8,407 nt of DNA from Thermaceae bacterium. Its GTDB lineage: Bacteria > Deinococcota > Deinococci > Deinococcales > Marinithermaceae. Shown here piece by piece: positions 1 to 6,349 of this stretch. The stretch covers positions 1 through 8,407 of the forward strand of contig JALVWZ010000307.1 of NCBI GenBank assembly GCA_027023115.1, given 5' to 3'. The position numbers and the translations under genes were made by a program. Under the pieces are notes generated by a model. The model was not told the origin of the DNA. It saw nothing but the letters and a program-made list of their open reading frames with translations, and ran no database searches. Within the stretch, counting starts at the first letter, position 1. Each line of letters starts with the position of its first letter.

Positions 1-764
1 TGCAACGGGAAGCGGGCCGCCGGGTCCACCCGCGCCAGCTGACGCAGCTCGGGCATGGGCAGCGACTCGTAACCGGTCTTCTTCTCCACGAAGTTGGAGG
101 GGAAGGGGAGCGGCATTTTGTCCCAGTTTTCGGGGGCGTGGCCGGGCTCGGTCTTCCAGGCGTCCTCGAGAATCCAGTTGGGGCCCTGCCAGAAGCCGTG
201 GTCGGCGCTCCAGACGGCGCCCTCGGGGGTGACCACGCGCACGCCCTCGAGCTTGCCGCGGCCGTCCTTTTCGGGGTAGATGCGGCTGGCGTAGTAGACG
301 CCCAGACCCTCGGGGGCGTAGGCGGTGTTGGCCAGCACGCCGCTGGGGGCGTGGCCGTAGTAGATCTTGTAGATCAGGTCGTCATAGCGGGCCTGCGCTT
401 CCGGTTTGAGCCAGCCGGCGTTCCACCAGGCGACGAGGGCCACCAGCACCGCCAAACCGAGCACCGGCGCTAGCAGGCGCACCGGCGCTATCCCCGCCGC
501 CAGCACCGCTTTCAATTCCGAGTCGCGGATCCAGCGGGCCAGCGCCACCAGCACCGCGAACACCAGCCCCAGCGGCAGCGCCACGCCCAGGGTGTAGGGC
601 ATCCGGTAGAGGACCAGTTCGGCGATTTGCAGCCAGGAGGTGCCGCGACTGAGAAATACGCCCGAGAGCGAAGAGAGCAGGTCGGTGGTCACCAGCCCGA
701 TGAAGAGCAGGGTGCCCAGCAGGTAGGGCGTCAGGATTTCGCGCAGCAGATAGCGCTGGAGCAC
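1..764 (-). CDS. LptF/LptG-family lipopolysaccharide export permease, N-terminal part (cut by window edge)
   Basis: I translated the minus strand from the GTG at 764-762; it stays open for 254 codons and leaves the window without a stop. The protein begins VLQRYLLREILTPYL, the usual start of YjgP/YjgQ (LptF/LptG) permeases, followed by a first membrane segment. Further membrane segments follow, around residues 55-75 (MPYTLGVALPLGLVFAV) and 100-120. Between them is the family's cytoplasmic coupling-helix motif (SELKAVLAAGIAPVRLL). A soluble, probably periplasmic, stretch then covers the rest of the visible part and would be the jellyroll-like domain. Family members have about 350-400 residues and two blocks of three helices, so the last helices lie outside. 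LptF and LptG form the membrane channel of the LptB2FG ABC transporter that extracts LPS-type lipids; which of the two this is cannot be told. The GTG follows a TATAAT box by exactly six bases, which fixes the start and implies a leaderless mRNA. Confidence 0.9.
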   Translation of the reverse strand, partial: MLQRYLLREILTPYLLGTLLFIGLVTTDLLSSLSGVFLSRGTSWLQIAELVLYRMPYTLGVALPLGLVFAVLVALARWIRDSELKAVLAAGIAPVRLLAPVLGLAVLVALVAWWNAGWLKPEAQARYDDLIYKIYYGHAPSGVLANTAYAPEGLGVYYASRIYPEKDGRGKLEGVRVVTPEGAVWSADHGFWQGPNWILEDAWKTEPGHAPENWDKMPLPFPSNFVEKKTGYESLPMPELRQLARVDPAARFPL

Positions 765-770
765 GTGCGA

Positions 771-776
771 ATTATA
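771..776 (-). promoter_or_regulatory. -10 box TATAAT for the lptF/G-like gene, leaderless layout
   Basis: On the minus strand a perfect TATAAT is followed by six bases (TCGCAC) and then the GTG start codon. With the usual -10 to +1 distance, transcription would begin at or within a base of the G of GTG, leaving no room for a Shine-Dalgarno site, and none is seen. I found no convincing -35 hexamer 16-18 bases upstream. The box lies about 50 bases beyond the terminator of the preceding gene, so this gene probably has its own transcript. Confidence 0.7.
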
Positions 777-828
777 GGCAGCAGCGCCATGAGAATGCTT
801 GTGCCGCAGCGCGCGGGCGCGGGCCAGC

Positions 829-865
829 CAAACAAAAAGCACCCCGCGCGCCGCGCGGGGTGCTT
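829..865 (-). terminator. Rho-independent terminator of the tsdA-like gene
   Basis: Positions 837-865 form a perfect palindrome centred on base 851: 14 base pairs, ten of the eleven innermost being G:C, around a single central base. Read on the minus strand it is followed by a T-rich tract (TTTTTGTTT, 838-830). It begins 15 bases after the TAA stop of the cytochrome gene, the normal place for an intrinsic terminator. In reality the tip will open to a loop of three or more bases. On the plus strand the T tract is missing, so it should act mainly in the minus direction. Confidence 0.9.
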
Positions 866-880
866 AGGATTCGGCCGCTC

Positions 881-1783
881 TTACTTCTTCTTGGGGGGCC
901 AGGTGGGAGCTTCGATGATCTGCTGGGGAACGTTGCTGTTGTAGACGCCCGCCTTGCCCGCTGGGGCCAGGTGGTCGGTCAGCTTGAAGCTGGGGCGCTC
1001 GTGGCTGTTGACGTAGGCCATTACGTCCACCGCGTCCTGATCGCTGAGGTGGGCGTTGCCCAGGGGCATGTTGTACTTCGTCCAGCTGGCGCCCTTGATG
1101 ACGTTGGCCATACCGGCGCCGGTGTTGTACGACTTGTCGCCCCAGACCGGCGGGAAGGCGCCCACGCCCTGGCCGTCGGCGCCGTGGCAGGCGGCGCACT
1201 GGGCGTCGTAGACCTGCTTGCCGTGCTTCATGTCCACCTTGCCCGACTTGACCAGCTTGACGATGGCCGGATCGGGCCAGGGGGTGTTGTAGGCGCCGAT
1301 GGGCTTGTTGGGGTTCTGGTCCACCGGCAGGCCGCTGGAGAGCCAGGTGATGTAGGCGGCCATGGCAATGGAGGCCTTCGAGGCCACCGGCGGCCGGGTG
1401 CCGTTCATGGAGCGCATGAAGCAGTTGAGGATGCGGTCTTCGAGGCTGACCACGGCCTTCTCACGCGGGCTGTAGGCGGGGTAGGAGGTGGCCACGCCAA
1501 TGAAGGTCGCGTAGCGGCTCTTGCCCTTGCCGCCCTGCAGGTGGCAGCTCTTGCACTGCAGGCTGTCGCCCACGTAGTCCTTGGTGAGCGGGTGGGTGTT
1601 GGTGTTCATGATGATGTCTTCGCCGAGCTTGACCATCTTGCCGAGCTCACCCGGGGGGTAGGCGCTGGGAGCGTCGGGGACCTGTTTGGGGAAGTTCTGG
1701 GTGGGCCAGGGGAAGCCGCCGGCCACTACCACGCCCACCGCCAGCAGAGCCAGAGCGAGCAACAACAGCTGTACTTTTTTCAC
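881..1783 (-). CDS. tsdA: Exported di-heme cytochrome c, TsdA-type thiosulfate dehydrogenase / tetrathionate reductase
   Basis: The enzyme family interconverts two thiosulfate and tetrathionate in the periplasm, passing electrons through two c-type hemes. Counting from the preferred GTG, residues 1-23 (MKKVQLLLL...) are a signal peptide or N-terminal anchor. Heme site 1 is CKSCH (Cys77, Cys80, His81) and heme site 2 is CAACH (Cys196, Cys199, His200). Between them lies the TsdA signature EDRILNCFMRSMNG, whose Cys121 sits where the family's unusual His/Cys heme 1 takes its cysteine ligand. A Lys236-x-Asn238-Met239 motif supplies the likely heme 2 Met ligand. Two in-frame upstream starts exist (GTG 1792, ATG 1789), but GTG 1783 is preferred: GAGGTGAT (1795-1788) is an excellent Shine-Dalgarno site eight bases before it, and the protein then begins with two lysines and a hydrophobic core. 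The gene stands alone, with no tsdB nearby, and ends in a strong terminator. The di-heme cytochrome call is nearly certain; the substrate rests on motifs only. Confidence 0.88.
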   Translation of the reverse strand: MKKVQLLLLALALLAVGVVVAGGFPWPTQNFPKQVPDAPSAYPPGELGKMVKLGEDIIMNTNTHPLTKDYVGDSLQCKSCHLQGGKGKSRYATFIGVATSYPAYSPREKAVVSLEDRILNCFMRSMNGTRPPVASKASIAMAAYITWLSSGLPVDQNPNKPIGAYNTPWPDPAIVKLVKSGKVDMKHGKQVYDAQCAACHGADGQGVGAFPPVWGDKSYNTGAGMANVIKGASWTKYNMPLGNAHLSDQDAVDVMAYVNSHERPSFKLTDHLAPAGKAGVYNSNVPQQIIEAPTWPPKKK

Positions 1784-1787
1784 GTGC

Positions 1788-1795
1788 ATCACCTC
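1788..1795 (-). promoter_or_regulatory. Strong Shine-Dalgarno site that decides the tsdA start
   Basis: On the minus strand GAGGTGAT matches the complement of the 16S rRNA tail almost over its full length. It overlaps the two upstream candidate start codons (GTG 1792, ATG 1789), which argues against both, and stands eight bases before GTG 1783. This contrasts with the first genes of other units in the window, which lack such a site and have a -10 box instead. I could not identify a convincing -10/-35 pair for tsdA. Confidence 0.65.
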
Positions 1796-1877
1796 ACGCT
1801 CATTTCACATAGAGGAAGCTCAACAAGTCCTAAATGTAACCTCCCAACACGTTGTTCACAAAGTCCGGGATGATGCG

Positions 1878-1898
1878 GTACGTAGTACGTGGTAGGTG
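1878..1898. repeat. Three tandem 7-base direct repeats
   Basis: GTACGTA, GTACGTG and GTAGGTG follow one another without gaps (1878-1884, 1885-1891, 1892-1898), each differing from the next by one base. They lie about 95-115 bases upstream of the tsdA start. They could be a regulator-binding array or a slippage-born microsatellite; the sequence alone does not decide. Confidence 0.5.
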
Positions 1899-1936
1899 GT
1901 GAATAGGTTGTGGGAGGCGGGGTGGGGGAGGTAGCA

Positions 1937-1955
1937 GGCCAGAGTTTCGCTGGCC
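1937..1955. repeat. Short hairpin
   Basis: GGCCAG (1937-1942) and CTGGCC (1950-1955) are perfect inverted repeats around a seven-base loop. No T tract follows on either strand, so it is not a typical terminator. It lies just outside the larger structured repeat and contains a TTTCGCTGG string that recurs near that element's right end (2114-2122, one base different), so it may be a degenerate piece of the same family. Confidence 0.4.
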
Positions 1956-1973
1956 CCAAGCAAAACCAAAGGC

Positions 1974-2129
1974 CGTCATTCCAGCGGGGCGAGCCTATGG
2001 CTCGCGGGGCTAGTCCAGACCGGCGCAGTCTCCGTCGCTCGCGCGTGTCGTAAGAAACAATGGTGACGACGCAAAGCCCTAAACGCGGCTTCCGAAACAG
2101 TCCCCGCCCCGGCTTTCGCTGGGGTGACG
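1974..2129. repeat. Structured inverted-repeat element, possible MITE/REP-like dispersed repeat
   Basis: The ends CGTCATTCCAGCG (1974-1986) and CGCTGGGGTGACG (2117-2129) are inverted repeats matching at 11 of 13 positions; in RNA the two mismatches become U:G pairs, so all 13 could pair. Inside are a 7-base-pair hairpin with loop TAT (1989-2005), a 7-pair hairpin with one wobble (2045-2051 with 2066-2072), a 5-pair hairpin (2074-2078 with 2087-2091), and a 7-pair hairpin with a TTTC loop (2107-2124) that competes with the outer stem. GTCATTCC...GGGGTGACG ends around hairpins resemble the dispersed palindromic repeats found in many bacterial genomes. No coding frame and no clear target-site duplication is seen. 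Whether it is multi-copy cannot be judged from one window. Confidence 0.5.
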
Positions 2130-2187
2130 AGGGAGAAGACGCACGTGGCGACGGGAGGGGCGTGAATAAAGTGTTCGAACCTTACAC

Positions 2188-2847
2188 CTAAACGTCGAGG
2201 CGGTAGCCGACGCCGGGAACGCTCTCGATACGCACCGCCGCGCCCAGCTTGCGCCGCAGTCGTCCTACGTAGACGTGCAGGTAGTGGTCCTCGCCGGCGC
2301 CGCGCCCCCAGACCGCGTCGAGCAGTTCTTCGTGGCTGACGGTACTACCGCGGCCGGCCAGCAGCCGCTTGAGGAGGGCGTACTCCATCGGCGTCAGGCG
2401 CACGCGCTCGCCGTAGACGTAGGCGAAGCCGCCGCCGGGGTCGAGCCGCAGCGGGCCGCTACCTGGCGGCAGGGCGCTTTCGGCGGCTCCGTAGCGGCGG
2501 ATGGCCGCCCGCACCCGCGCCAGCAGCTCGGCCACCCCGAAGGGCTTGACCAGGTAGTCGTCGGCGCCCAGGTCGAGCGCTTCCACCTTCTGCGCCTCTT
2601 CGCCGAGGGCGCTCATTACCACGATAGGCACGTCACAGAAGACACGCGCCGCCCGGATTACCTCCAAACCACCAACGCCCGGCAGCATCAGGTCGAGCAA
2701 AACACAGGCGAAGCCGCCCCTTTCCAAAAGCTCGAGCGCTTCCTCGCCGCTGGCGGCGGTGCTTACCGCGTAGCCGCGGGCGCGCAGGTTGGCCTCCACC
2801 AGTCTGAGCAGGTTGGGGTCGTCGTCCACCACCAGCACTTCAGGCAC
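2188..2847 (-). CDS. OmpR/KdpE-type two-component response regulator
   Basis: A 219-residue transcription factor that would accept phosphate from the kinase encoded just upstream and then bind DNA. The receiver domain (residues 1-118) has the acidic cluster at Asp8-Asp10, phosphoacceptor Asp52 (LLDLMLPG), the switch Ser79 (VVMSA) and Lys101 (KPF). After a short linker, residues 140-218 are a winged helix-turn-helix of the OmpR class; the stretch LTPMEYALLKRLL and the recognition region HYLHVYVGRLRRKLG look closest to KdpE. The GTG start overlaps the last eight bases of the kinase gene and is preceded by GGAGGTG at good spacing, so translation is probably coupled. It is the last gene of the operon. 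Similarity to KdpE is only of the DNA-binding domain; no kdp genes are nearby, so potassium control should not be assumed. The target promoters are unknown. Confidence 0.95.
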   Translation of the reverse strand: MPEVLVVDDDPNLLRLVEANLRARGYAVSTAASGEEALELLERGGFACVLLDLMLPGVGGLEVIRAARVFCDVPIVVMSALGEEAQKVEALDLGADDYLVKPFGVAELLARVRAAIRRYGAAESALPPGSGPLRLDPGGGFAYVYGERVRLTPMEYALLKRLLAGRGSTVSHEELLDAVWGRGAGEDHYLHVYVGRLRRKLGAAVRIESVPGVGYRLDV

Positions 2848-4594
2848 CTTTGCACCTCCCTTTGGGCAGGGTAAACCAAGCCACCGTTTGGTTTCCCTTG
2901 CGGTCCAGGCCTATCTCGCCGCCGTGGGCCTGCACGATCTCGCGGGCGATGGCGAGGCCCAGGCCGGTGCCCGGGCTGGCGCCGTCGCCGCGGAAGAACG
3001 GCTCGAACACCCGCTCTTCCAGACCGGCGGCAATGCCGGGGCCGCGGTCGCGCACCTCGAAACGGACGCGTTCGCCGTCGTCCATCACCGCCAGCTCGAT
3101 GGGCGCGTCGGGCGGGCCGTACTTGACGGCGTTCTCGACCAGGTTGACCAGCACGCTGCGGATGCGTTCCGGGTCCAGCTCGAGGCAAGGAAGGCCCTCG
3201 GCCACCTGCAGATCGAGCCGCCCGCCGCTAATCCGCTCCAGCCGGGTGCGCAGGCTGGCCAGCAGGCTCTCGAGGCGTTGGGGGGCAGGCTGCACCGCGA
3301 ACTCGCCCCGCTCGCCGCGGGCCAGATCGAGCAGGTCATTGACCAGGTAGTGCATCCGGTCGGCCTCGCTCTCGATTATGCGCAGGAACTCGGCGGCTTC
3401 TTCCGGCTGCCAGCGCACGTCGCCGGCGCGCAGGGTGCTGGCGAAGCCCTTGATGTTGGCCAGCGGGGTGCGCAGCTCGTGGGTCACCGAGGCCAGGAAG
3501 CGGGTCTTGGCGCGGTCGGCCTCCAGGGCGCTGTCGCGCGCCAGTCTTAGCGCCTCGGTGCGCTCGGCCACCCGTTCTTCCAGGTGGAGGGCGTAGTCTT
3601 CCAGCTCGCTACGGTTGCGTTCCAGCTCGGCGGCCATGCGGTTGAAGGCCCTCACCGCGGTACGGGCTTCGGGCGGTCCCGACTCCGTCAGGGGGCGTTT
3701 GAGGGTGCCGCGCTCGAGCTCGACGGCGCCGCGGGCCAGCTCGTCCAGCGGCCTGGTGACCGCCCGCGCCAGCCGCCAGCCGGGCCAGAGGCTGGCCGCC
3801 ATCGCCAGAAGCAGCGAGGCCAGCAGAACCAGCAGCGAGCGCGAGAGCGGCGCCAGCAGGAGGCTGACCGGCGCTTCCACCACCAAACGGCCGCCGAGGC
3901 GGTCCACGTCGCGCATCACCGCCAGTTTCTCGACGCCGCCGTCGCGGTAGCGAAAAACGCGGTTTCCGCCCGCCGCGAGCACCGCTGCCGGCGCCCGCAG
4001 CCCCCTGAGCACCTCGAGGCGGTTGGAGCTGGCCAGCCGCTCGCCGCCGGGAGCCACCAGATAGGCGTGCAGCGTCGGGTCGCCCAGTTCGACCAGCGCC
4101 TCCCAGAGCACCGGTGCCCGCAGCCGCGCTTCCAGAAAGCGGTCGGGGTAGCGGGCCAGGCCCAACGAGAGCTGCGGCTCGCCCCAGGCGTCGCGTTGCA
4201 CCGGCCCCCAGACCTCGTTTTTCTCCGTACTCGCCAGCGGTCTTAGGAGCGCGGGAGCCACGGCGAAGCGCGACCAGGAGGCCGTCACCGTTTTGCCGCG
4301 CCGGGTTTGCAGCTCCACCACCTCCGGCAGCCGCGCCGCGGCGAAGCGCAGCGCCCAAACGTCCCCGCCGCCGTCGAGGGCTTGCCCCAGAACGTCCACC
4401 AGGGTTTGCAGGCGGGCGTTGAGGCCGCCCTGCAAACGCGCCGCCTCGCTTTCGATGCGGGCGCCGGCCAGGTTCAGGTAGCTGCGGCTGAGGCCGTACC
4501 AGGCGACGGCCGCCACCAGCAGCAGGGGCAGGGCCGCGGCGGCGGCGGCGGCCACGGTAAAGCGCCCCTCGAGCCGAGCTAGCCAGCGTTTCAC
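2840..4594 (-). CDS. Membrane-bound sensor histidine kinase (HAMP-HisKA-HATPase_c)
   Basis: A 584-residue kinase. Membrane segment 1 is about residues 13-37, segment 2 about 246-272, and the roughly 205 residues between them form an extracytoplasmic sensor region, possibly Cache-like but not firmly recognised. A HAMP linker (about 271-325) leads through a coiled coil (325-362) to HisKA with the phosphorylated His372 (SVTHELRTPLANIKGF). The ATPase domain shows the N box (Asn484, Asn488 in LVNLVENAVKYGP), G1 (DRGPGIA, from 516), F box (FEPFF, 530) and G2 (GTGLGLAIA, 542). All catalytic motifs are intact. The GTG start overlaps the stop of the binding-protein gene as GTGA, with GAGGTGG seven bases before it. 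The 3' end overlaps the response regulator. This arrangement suggests that the sensor region receives its signal from the neighbouring lipoprotein; direct ligand binding is the alternative. Confidence 0.95.
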   Translation of the reverse strand: MKRWLARLEGRFTVAAAAAAALPLLLVAAVAWYGLSRSYLNLAGARIESEAARLQGGLNARLQTLVDVLGQALDGGGDVWALRFAAARLPEVVELQTRRGKTVTASWSRFAVAPALLRPLASTEKNEVWGPVQRDAWGEPQLSLGLARYPDRFLEARLRAPVLWEALVELGDPTLHAYLVAPGGERLASSNRLEVLRGLRAPAAVLAAGGNRVFRYRDGGVEKLAVMRDVDRLGGRLVVEAPVSLLLAPLSRSLLVLLASLLLAMAASLWPGWRLARAVTRPLDELARGAVELERGTLKRPLTESGPPEARTAVRAFNRMAAELERNRSELEDYALHLEERVAERTEALRLARDSALEADRAKTRFLASVTHELRTPLANIKGFASTLRAGDVRWQPEEAAEFLRIIESEADRMHYLVNDLLDLARGERGEFAVQPAPQRLESLLASLRTRLERISGGRLDLQVAEGLPCLELDPERIRSVLVNLVENAVKYGPPDAPIELAVMDDGERVRFEVRDRGPGIAAGLEERVFEPFFRGDGASPGTGLGLAIAREIVQAHGGEIGLDRKGNQTVAWFTLPKGRCKGA

Positions 4595-5517
4595 CGCACC
4601 ACCTCGTCGGCCAGGTTGACCAGGCGCGAGTCGGGCTCCAGGCCGAGCCGCCGCGCCGTTTGCAGGTTTATTGCCAGGTCTACGCGCTGAGGACGTTCCA
4701 CTGGCAGCTCGGCGACCGGATAGCCCTCCAACACCTGCCGCGCCAGTCGCGCCGCCTGCCGCCCCATGGCCGCGCCTGCCGCCCCGTAGGCCAAAAACGC
4801 CCCGGCGCGAACCTGGGCGGCGTCGAGGCCCACCAGCGGCAGGCCGGCGGCGCTGGTGGCCCGCAGCACCCGCTCAAGGTGGTTTTCCAGGACGTAGCTG
4901 GGCATGAGCAGAGCGGCGTCGTAGCCGCCCGCGAGCGCCCCCGCCAGGCCATCCAGGTCCTCCGCGGCGGCGACCGGGTAGTACCCCAGCCGCAGCCCCA
5001 AGCGCACTGCGGCGCTTTTTACCGATGCCAGGCCGCGCGGCGTGGGTACCACCCCCGGCTGATAGAGAACCAGCACCCGGCGTACTTCGGGCAGGGCCAG
5101 CTCGAGCAGTTGCAGCCGTTTGCCGGAAAGCTCGGCGTAGTTGTTGTCCACGCCGCTGGCGCGGCCGCCGGGACGGCTCAGGCTGGCGACGTAACCCCAG
5201 TCGAGCGAGGCCGCCAGCCCCACGTAGATCACCGGCGCCCTGCCGCCGGCCTCCATGACCGTGCGGGTCTCCACGCCGCCGGCGGTCACGAACAGCGCCG
5301 GACCGGCGCTCGCGCAGGCGGCCAGCCGGGCGGGGTCGCCGCCGGCGTTGCAAATCTCCACCCGCACCCCGGGCAGGTGATAGTCGTTCAGACGCCGGGC
5401 AAAGGCTTCGGCCCGCGGCAGCCGCCCCGAGCCCGAGACGACCACCCGCACCACCCGCTCAGCGGGGCGGTTGCAGGCGGCGAGCAGCAAAAGCAACAAC
5501 AGCAGCAGGCGCCGCAT
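4591..5517 (-). CDS. ABC_sub_bind-family (PF04392) substrate-binding lipoprotein, first gene of a two-component operon
   Basis: A 308-residue exported lipoprotein: two arginines, a ten-leucine stretch and lipobox LAAC, so Cys15 is lipidated. The mature part has the marks of the PF04392 periplasmic binding family: VIYVGLAASLDWGYVASLSRPGGRASG in type (residues about 115-140), ELSGKRLQLLELALPEVRRV, a late segment FLAYGAAGAAMGRQAARLARQ in type, and the closing LPVERPQRVDLAINLQTARRLGL block. The length is usual for the family. Characterised relatives (TrpX-like) bind aromatic amino acids for ABC importers, but neither permease nor ATPase follows here. The next two genes are instead a histidine kinase (4-base overlap) and its regulator, so a role as ligand sensor for the kinase is inferred. 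ATG 5517 sits six bases after TAAGCT, matching the leaderless layout elsewhere in the window. The ligand is not predictable from the sequence. Confidence 0.9.
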   Translation of the reverse strand: MRRLLLLLLLLLAACNRPAERVVRVVVSGSGRLPRAEAFARRLNDYHLPGVRVEICNAGGDPARLAACASAGPALFVTAGGVETRTVMEAGGRAPVIYVGLAASLDWGYVASLSRPGGRASGVDNNYAELSGKRLQLLELALPEVRRVLVLYQPGVVPTPRGLASVKSAAVRLGLRLGYYPVAAAEDLDGLAGALAGGYDAALLMPSYVLENHLERVLRATSAAGLPLVGLDAAQVRAGAFLAYGAAGAAMGRQAARLARQVLEGYPVAELPVERPQRVDLAINLQTARRLGLEPDSRLVNLADEVVR

Positions 5518-5523
5518 ACTCCA

Positions 5524-5529
5524 AGCTTA
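5524..5529 (-). promoter_or_regulatory. Candidate -10 box TAAGCT of the lipoprotein-kinase-regulator operon
   Basis: On the minus strand TAAGCT (fits TANNNT) is followed by six bases, TGGAGT, and the ATG at 5517. The GGAG in that spacer is only one base from the ATG, too close to serve as a normal ribosome site, so a leaderless start is more likely. There is no clear -35. The box lies in the 34-base gap shared with divergent murI. Confidence 0.5.
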
Positions 5530-5551
5530 GCCGACCTCTATTGGGGGTAGG

Positions 5552-6349
5552 ATGTTCTTCGCGATGGCGGCAGACTTTCCAGGCAACACAGAAGCGGCTC
5601 CCGTGGGCGTCTTCGACTCCGGCGTGGGCGGGCTGACCGTACTCGAGGCCCTGCGCCGGGCCCTGCCCGGTCGCGACTTCATCTACTTTGGCGACACCGC
5701 CCGCGTTCCCTACGGCTCCAAGCCGCCGGAGTTGGTGCGTCGCTTCGCCTGGGAGATAAGTGGTTTTCTGCTGCGGCGCGGCGCGGGCGCTATCGTGGTG
5801 GCCTGCAACACCGCCTCCAGCCTGGCCCTCGGCGACCTACGGCGGCTGGGGGTGCCGGTGTTCGACGTAATTGGCCCCGCCGTCCTGGAGGCGGCCGATT
5901 ACCACCACGTCGGCGTCATCGGCACCCGGGCGACGGTGGCCAGCCGCGCCTACCAGCAAAGGCTGGAGGCCGCCGGCAAGCGGGTTTGGGCGCTGGCGAC
6001 GCCGCTCTTCGTGCCCATCGTGGAAGAGGGTCTTTGGAACGACGCGGTGGCCGAGCTGGTGGCCCGGCACTACCTGGAGGCCGCTCCTCATGACCTGGAG
6101 GCGCTCATCCTCGGTTGCACCCACTACCCCTACCTCAAGCCGCTGCTGGCGCGTTTGCGCCCGCAACTCAAGCTGATAGACTCGGCCGCGCCGACCGCCG
6201 CCAGGGTGGCCGCCGCCCTCGGCCCCAAAGCCGGCAGCGGTTCGGTGGTCCACTACGTCAGCGGCGATCCGGACGCATACCGGGCACTGGCGCAGCGGTT
6301 GGGGGTGCGCGTGGACCAGGTGCGTAAGGTAGAGTTAGGAGAATTATGA
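5552..6349 (+). CDS. murI: Glutamate racemase
   Basis: Converts L-glutamate to D-glutamate in the cytoplasm for the second position of the peptidoglycan stem peptide. All family signatures are present: FDSGVGGLTVLEAL (residues 21-34), GDTARVPYG (47-55), the first catalytic cysteine in ACNTAS (Cys85), and the second in GCTHYPYLKPLL (Cys189, with His191). The 265-residue length is normal. The first ATG gives about 16 residues before the conserved PVGVFDSG; a second in-frame ATG at 5564 would leave 12. A GGGGG run four bases before ATG 5552 may pair with the rRNA tail, while a TAGGAT box overlapping that ATG would fit transcription starting near the second one, so the exact start is open. The gene is divergent from the lipoprotein operon and its stop overlaps rph as ATGA, so murI-rph is an operon. 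The racE/rph neighbourhood also occurs in Bacillus subtilis. Confidence 0.96.
   Translation: MFFAMAADFPGNTEAAPVGVFDSGVGGLTVLEALRRALPGRDFIYFGDTARVPYGSKPPELVRRFAWEISGFLLRRGAGAIVVACNTASSLALGDLRRLGVPVFDVIGPAVLEAADYHHVGVIGTRATVASRAYQQRLEAAGKRVWALATPLFVPIVEEGLWNDAVAELVARHYLEAAPHDLEALILGCTHYPYLKPLLARLRPQLKLIDSAAPTAARVAAALGPKAGSGSVVHYVSGDPDAYRALAQRLGVRVDQVRKVELGEL

Larger units (their letters stand above)
1793..2187. other. Long stretch without a gene between the response-regulator and tsdA genes
   Basis: About 395 bases with no open frame that looks coding on either strand. From left to right it holds the tsdA leader (no clear promoter boxes), three tandem 7-base repeats (1878-1898), a plus-strand G-rich tract (1905-1935) with runs of 3, 4 and 5 G, a short hairpin (1937-1955), a structured inverted-repeat element (1974-2129), and the 3' trailer of the regulator gene with an 8-base palindrome GTTCGAAC (2173-2180). 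The tsdA promoter and the end of the upstream operon must both lie here. Confidence 0.7.

Noticed and set aside
1845..1860. TGTGA-type half site on the minus strand upstream of tsdA, possibly CRP/FNR-like
   Set aside because: The second half does not match TCACA at the required distance, so only a half site remains, which is expected by chance.
860..1873. Plus-strand open frame of 337 codons opposite the cytochrome gene
   Set aside because: It is the antisense shadow of a clearly recognisable cytochrome c; its composition (Ala, Gly, Val, His rich) is typical of the complement of G+C-rich coding DNA and no motif is seen.
2169..2187. Minus-strand GGTTCGAAC resembling a tRNA T-loop
   Set aside because: The flanking bases do not form a T stem, and the sequence where the rest of a tRNA would lie is the response-regulator coding region. 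It is simply the palindrome GTTCGAAC.
2789..3550. Plus-strand open frame of 253 codons opposite the histidine kinase
   Set aside because: Antisense to intact HisKA and ATPase motifs; no ribosome site, no recognisable domain.
4660..5550. Plus-strand open frame of 296 codons opposite the lipoprotein gene
   Set aside because: Antisense to a gene with lipobox and full PF04392 motifs; rich in Gln, Arg, His and Pro as expected for a shadow frame.
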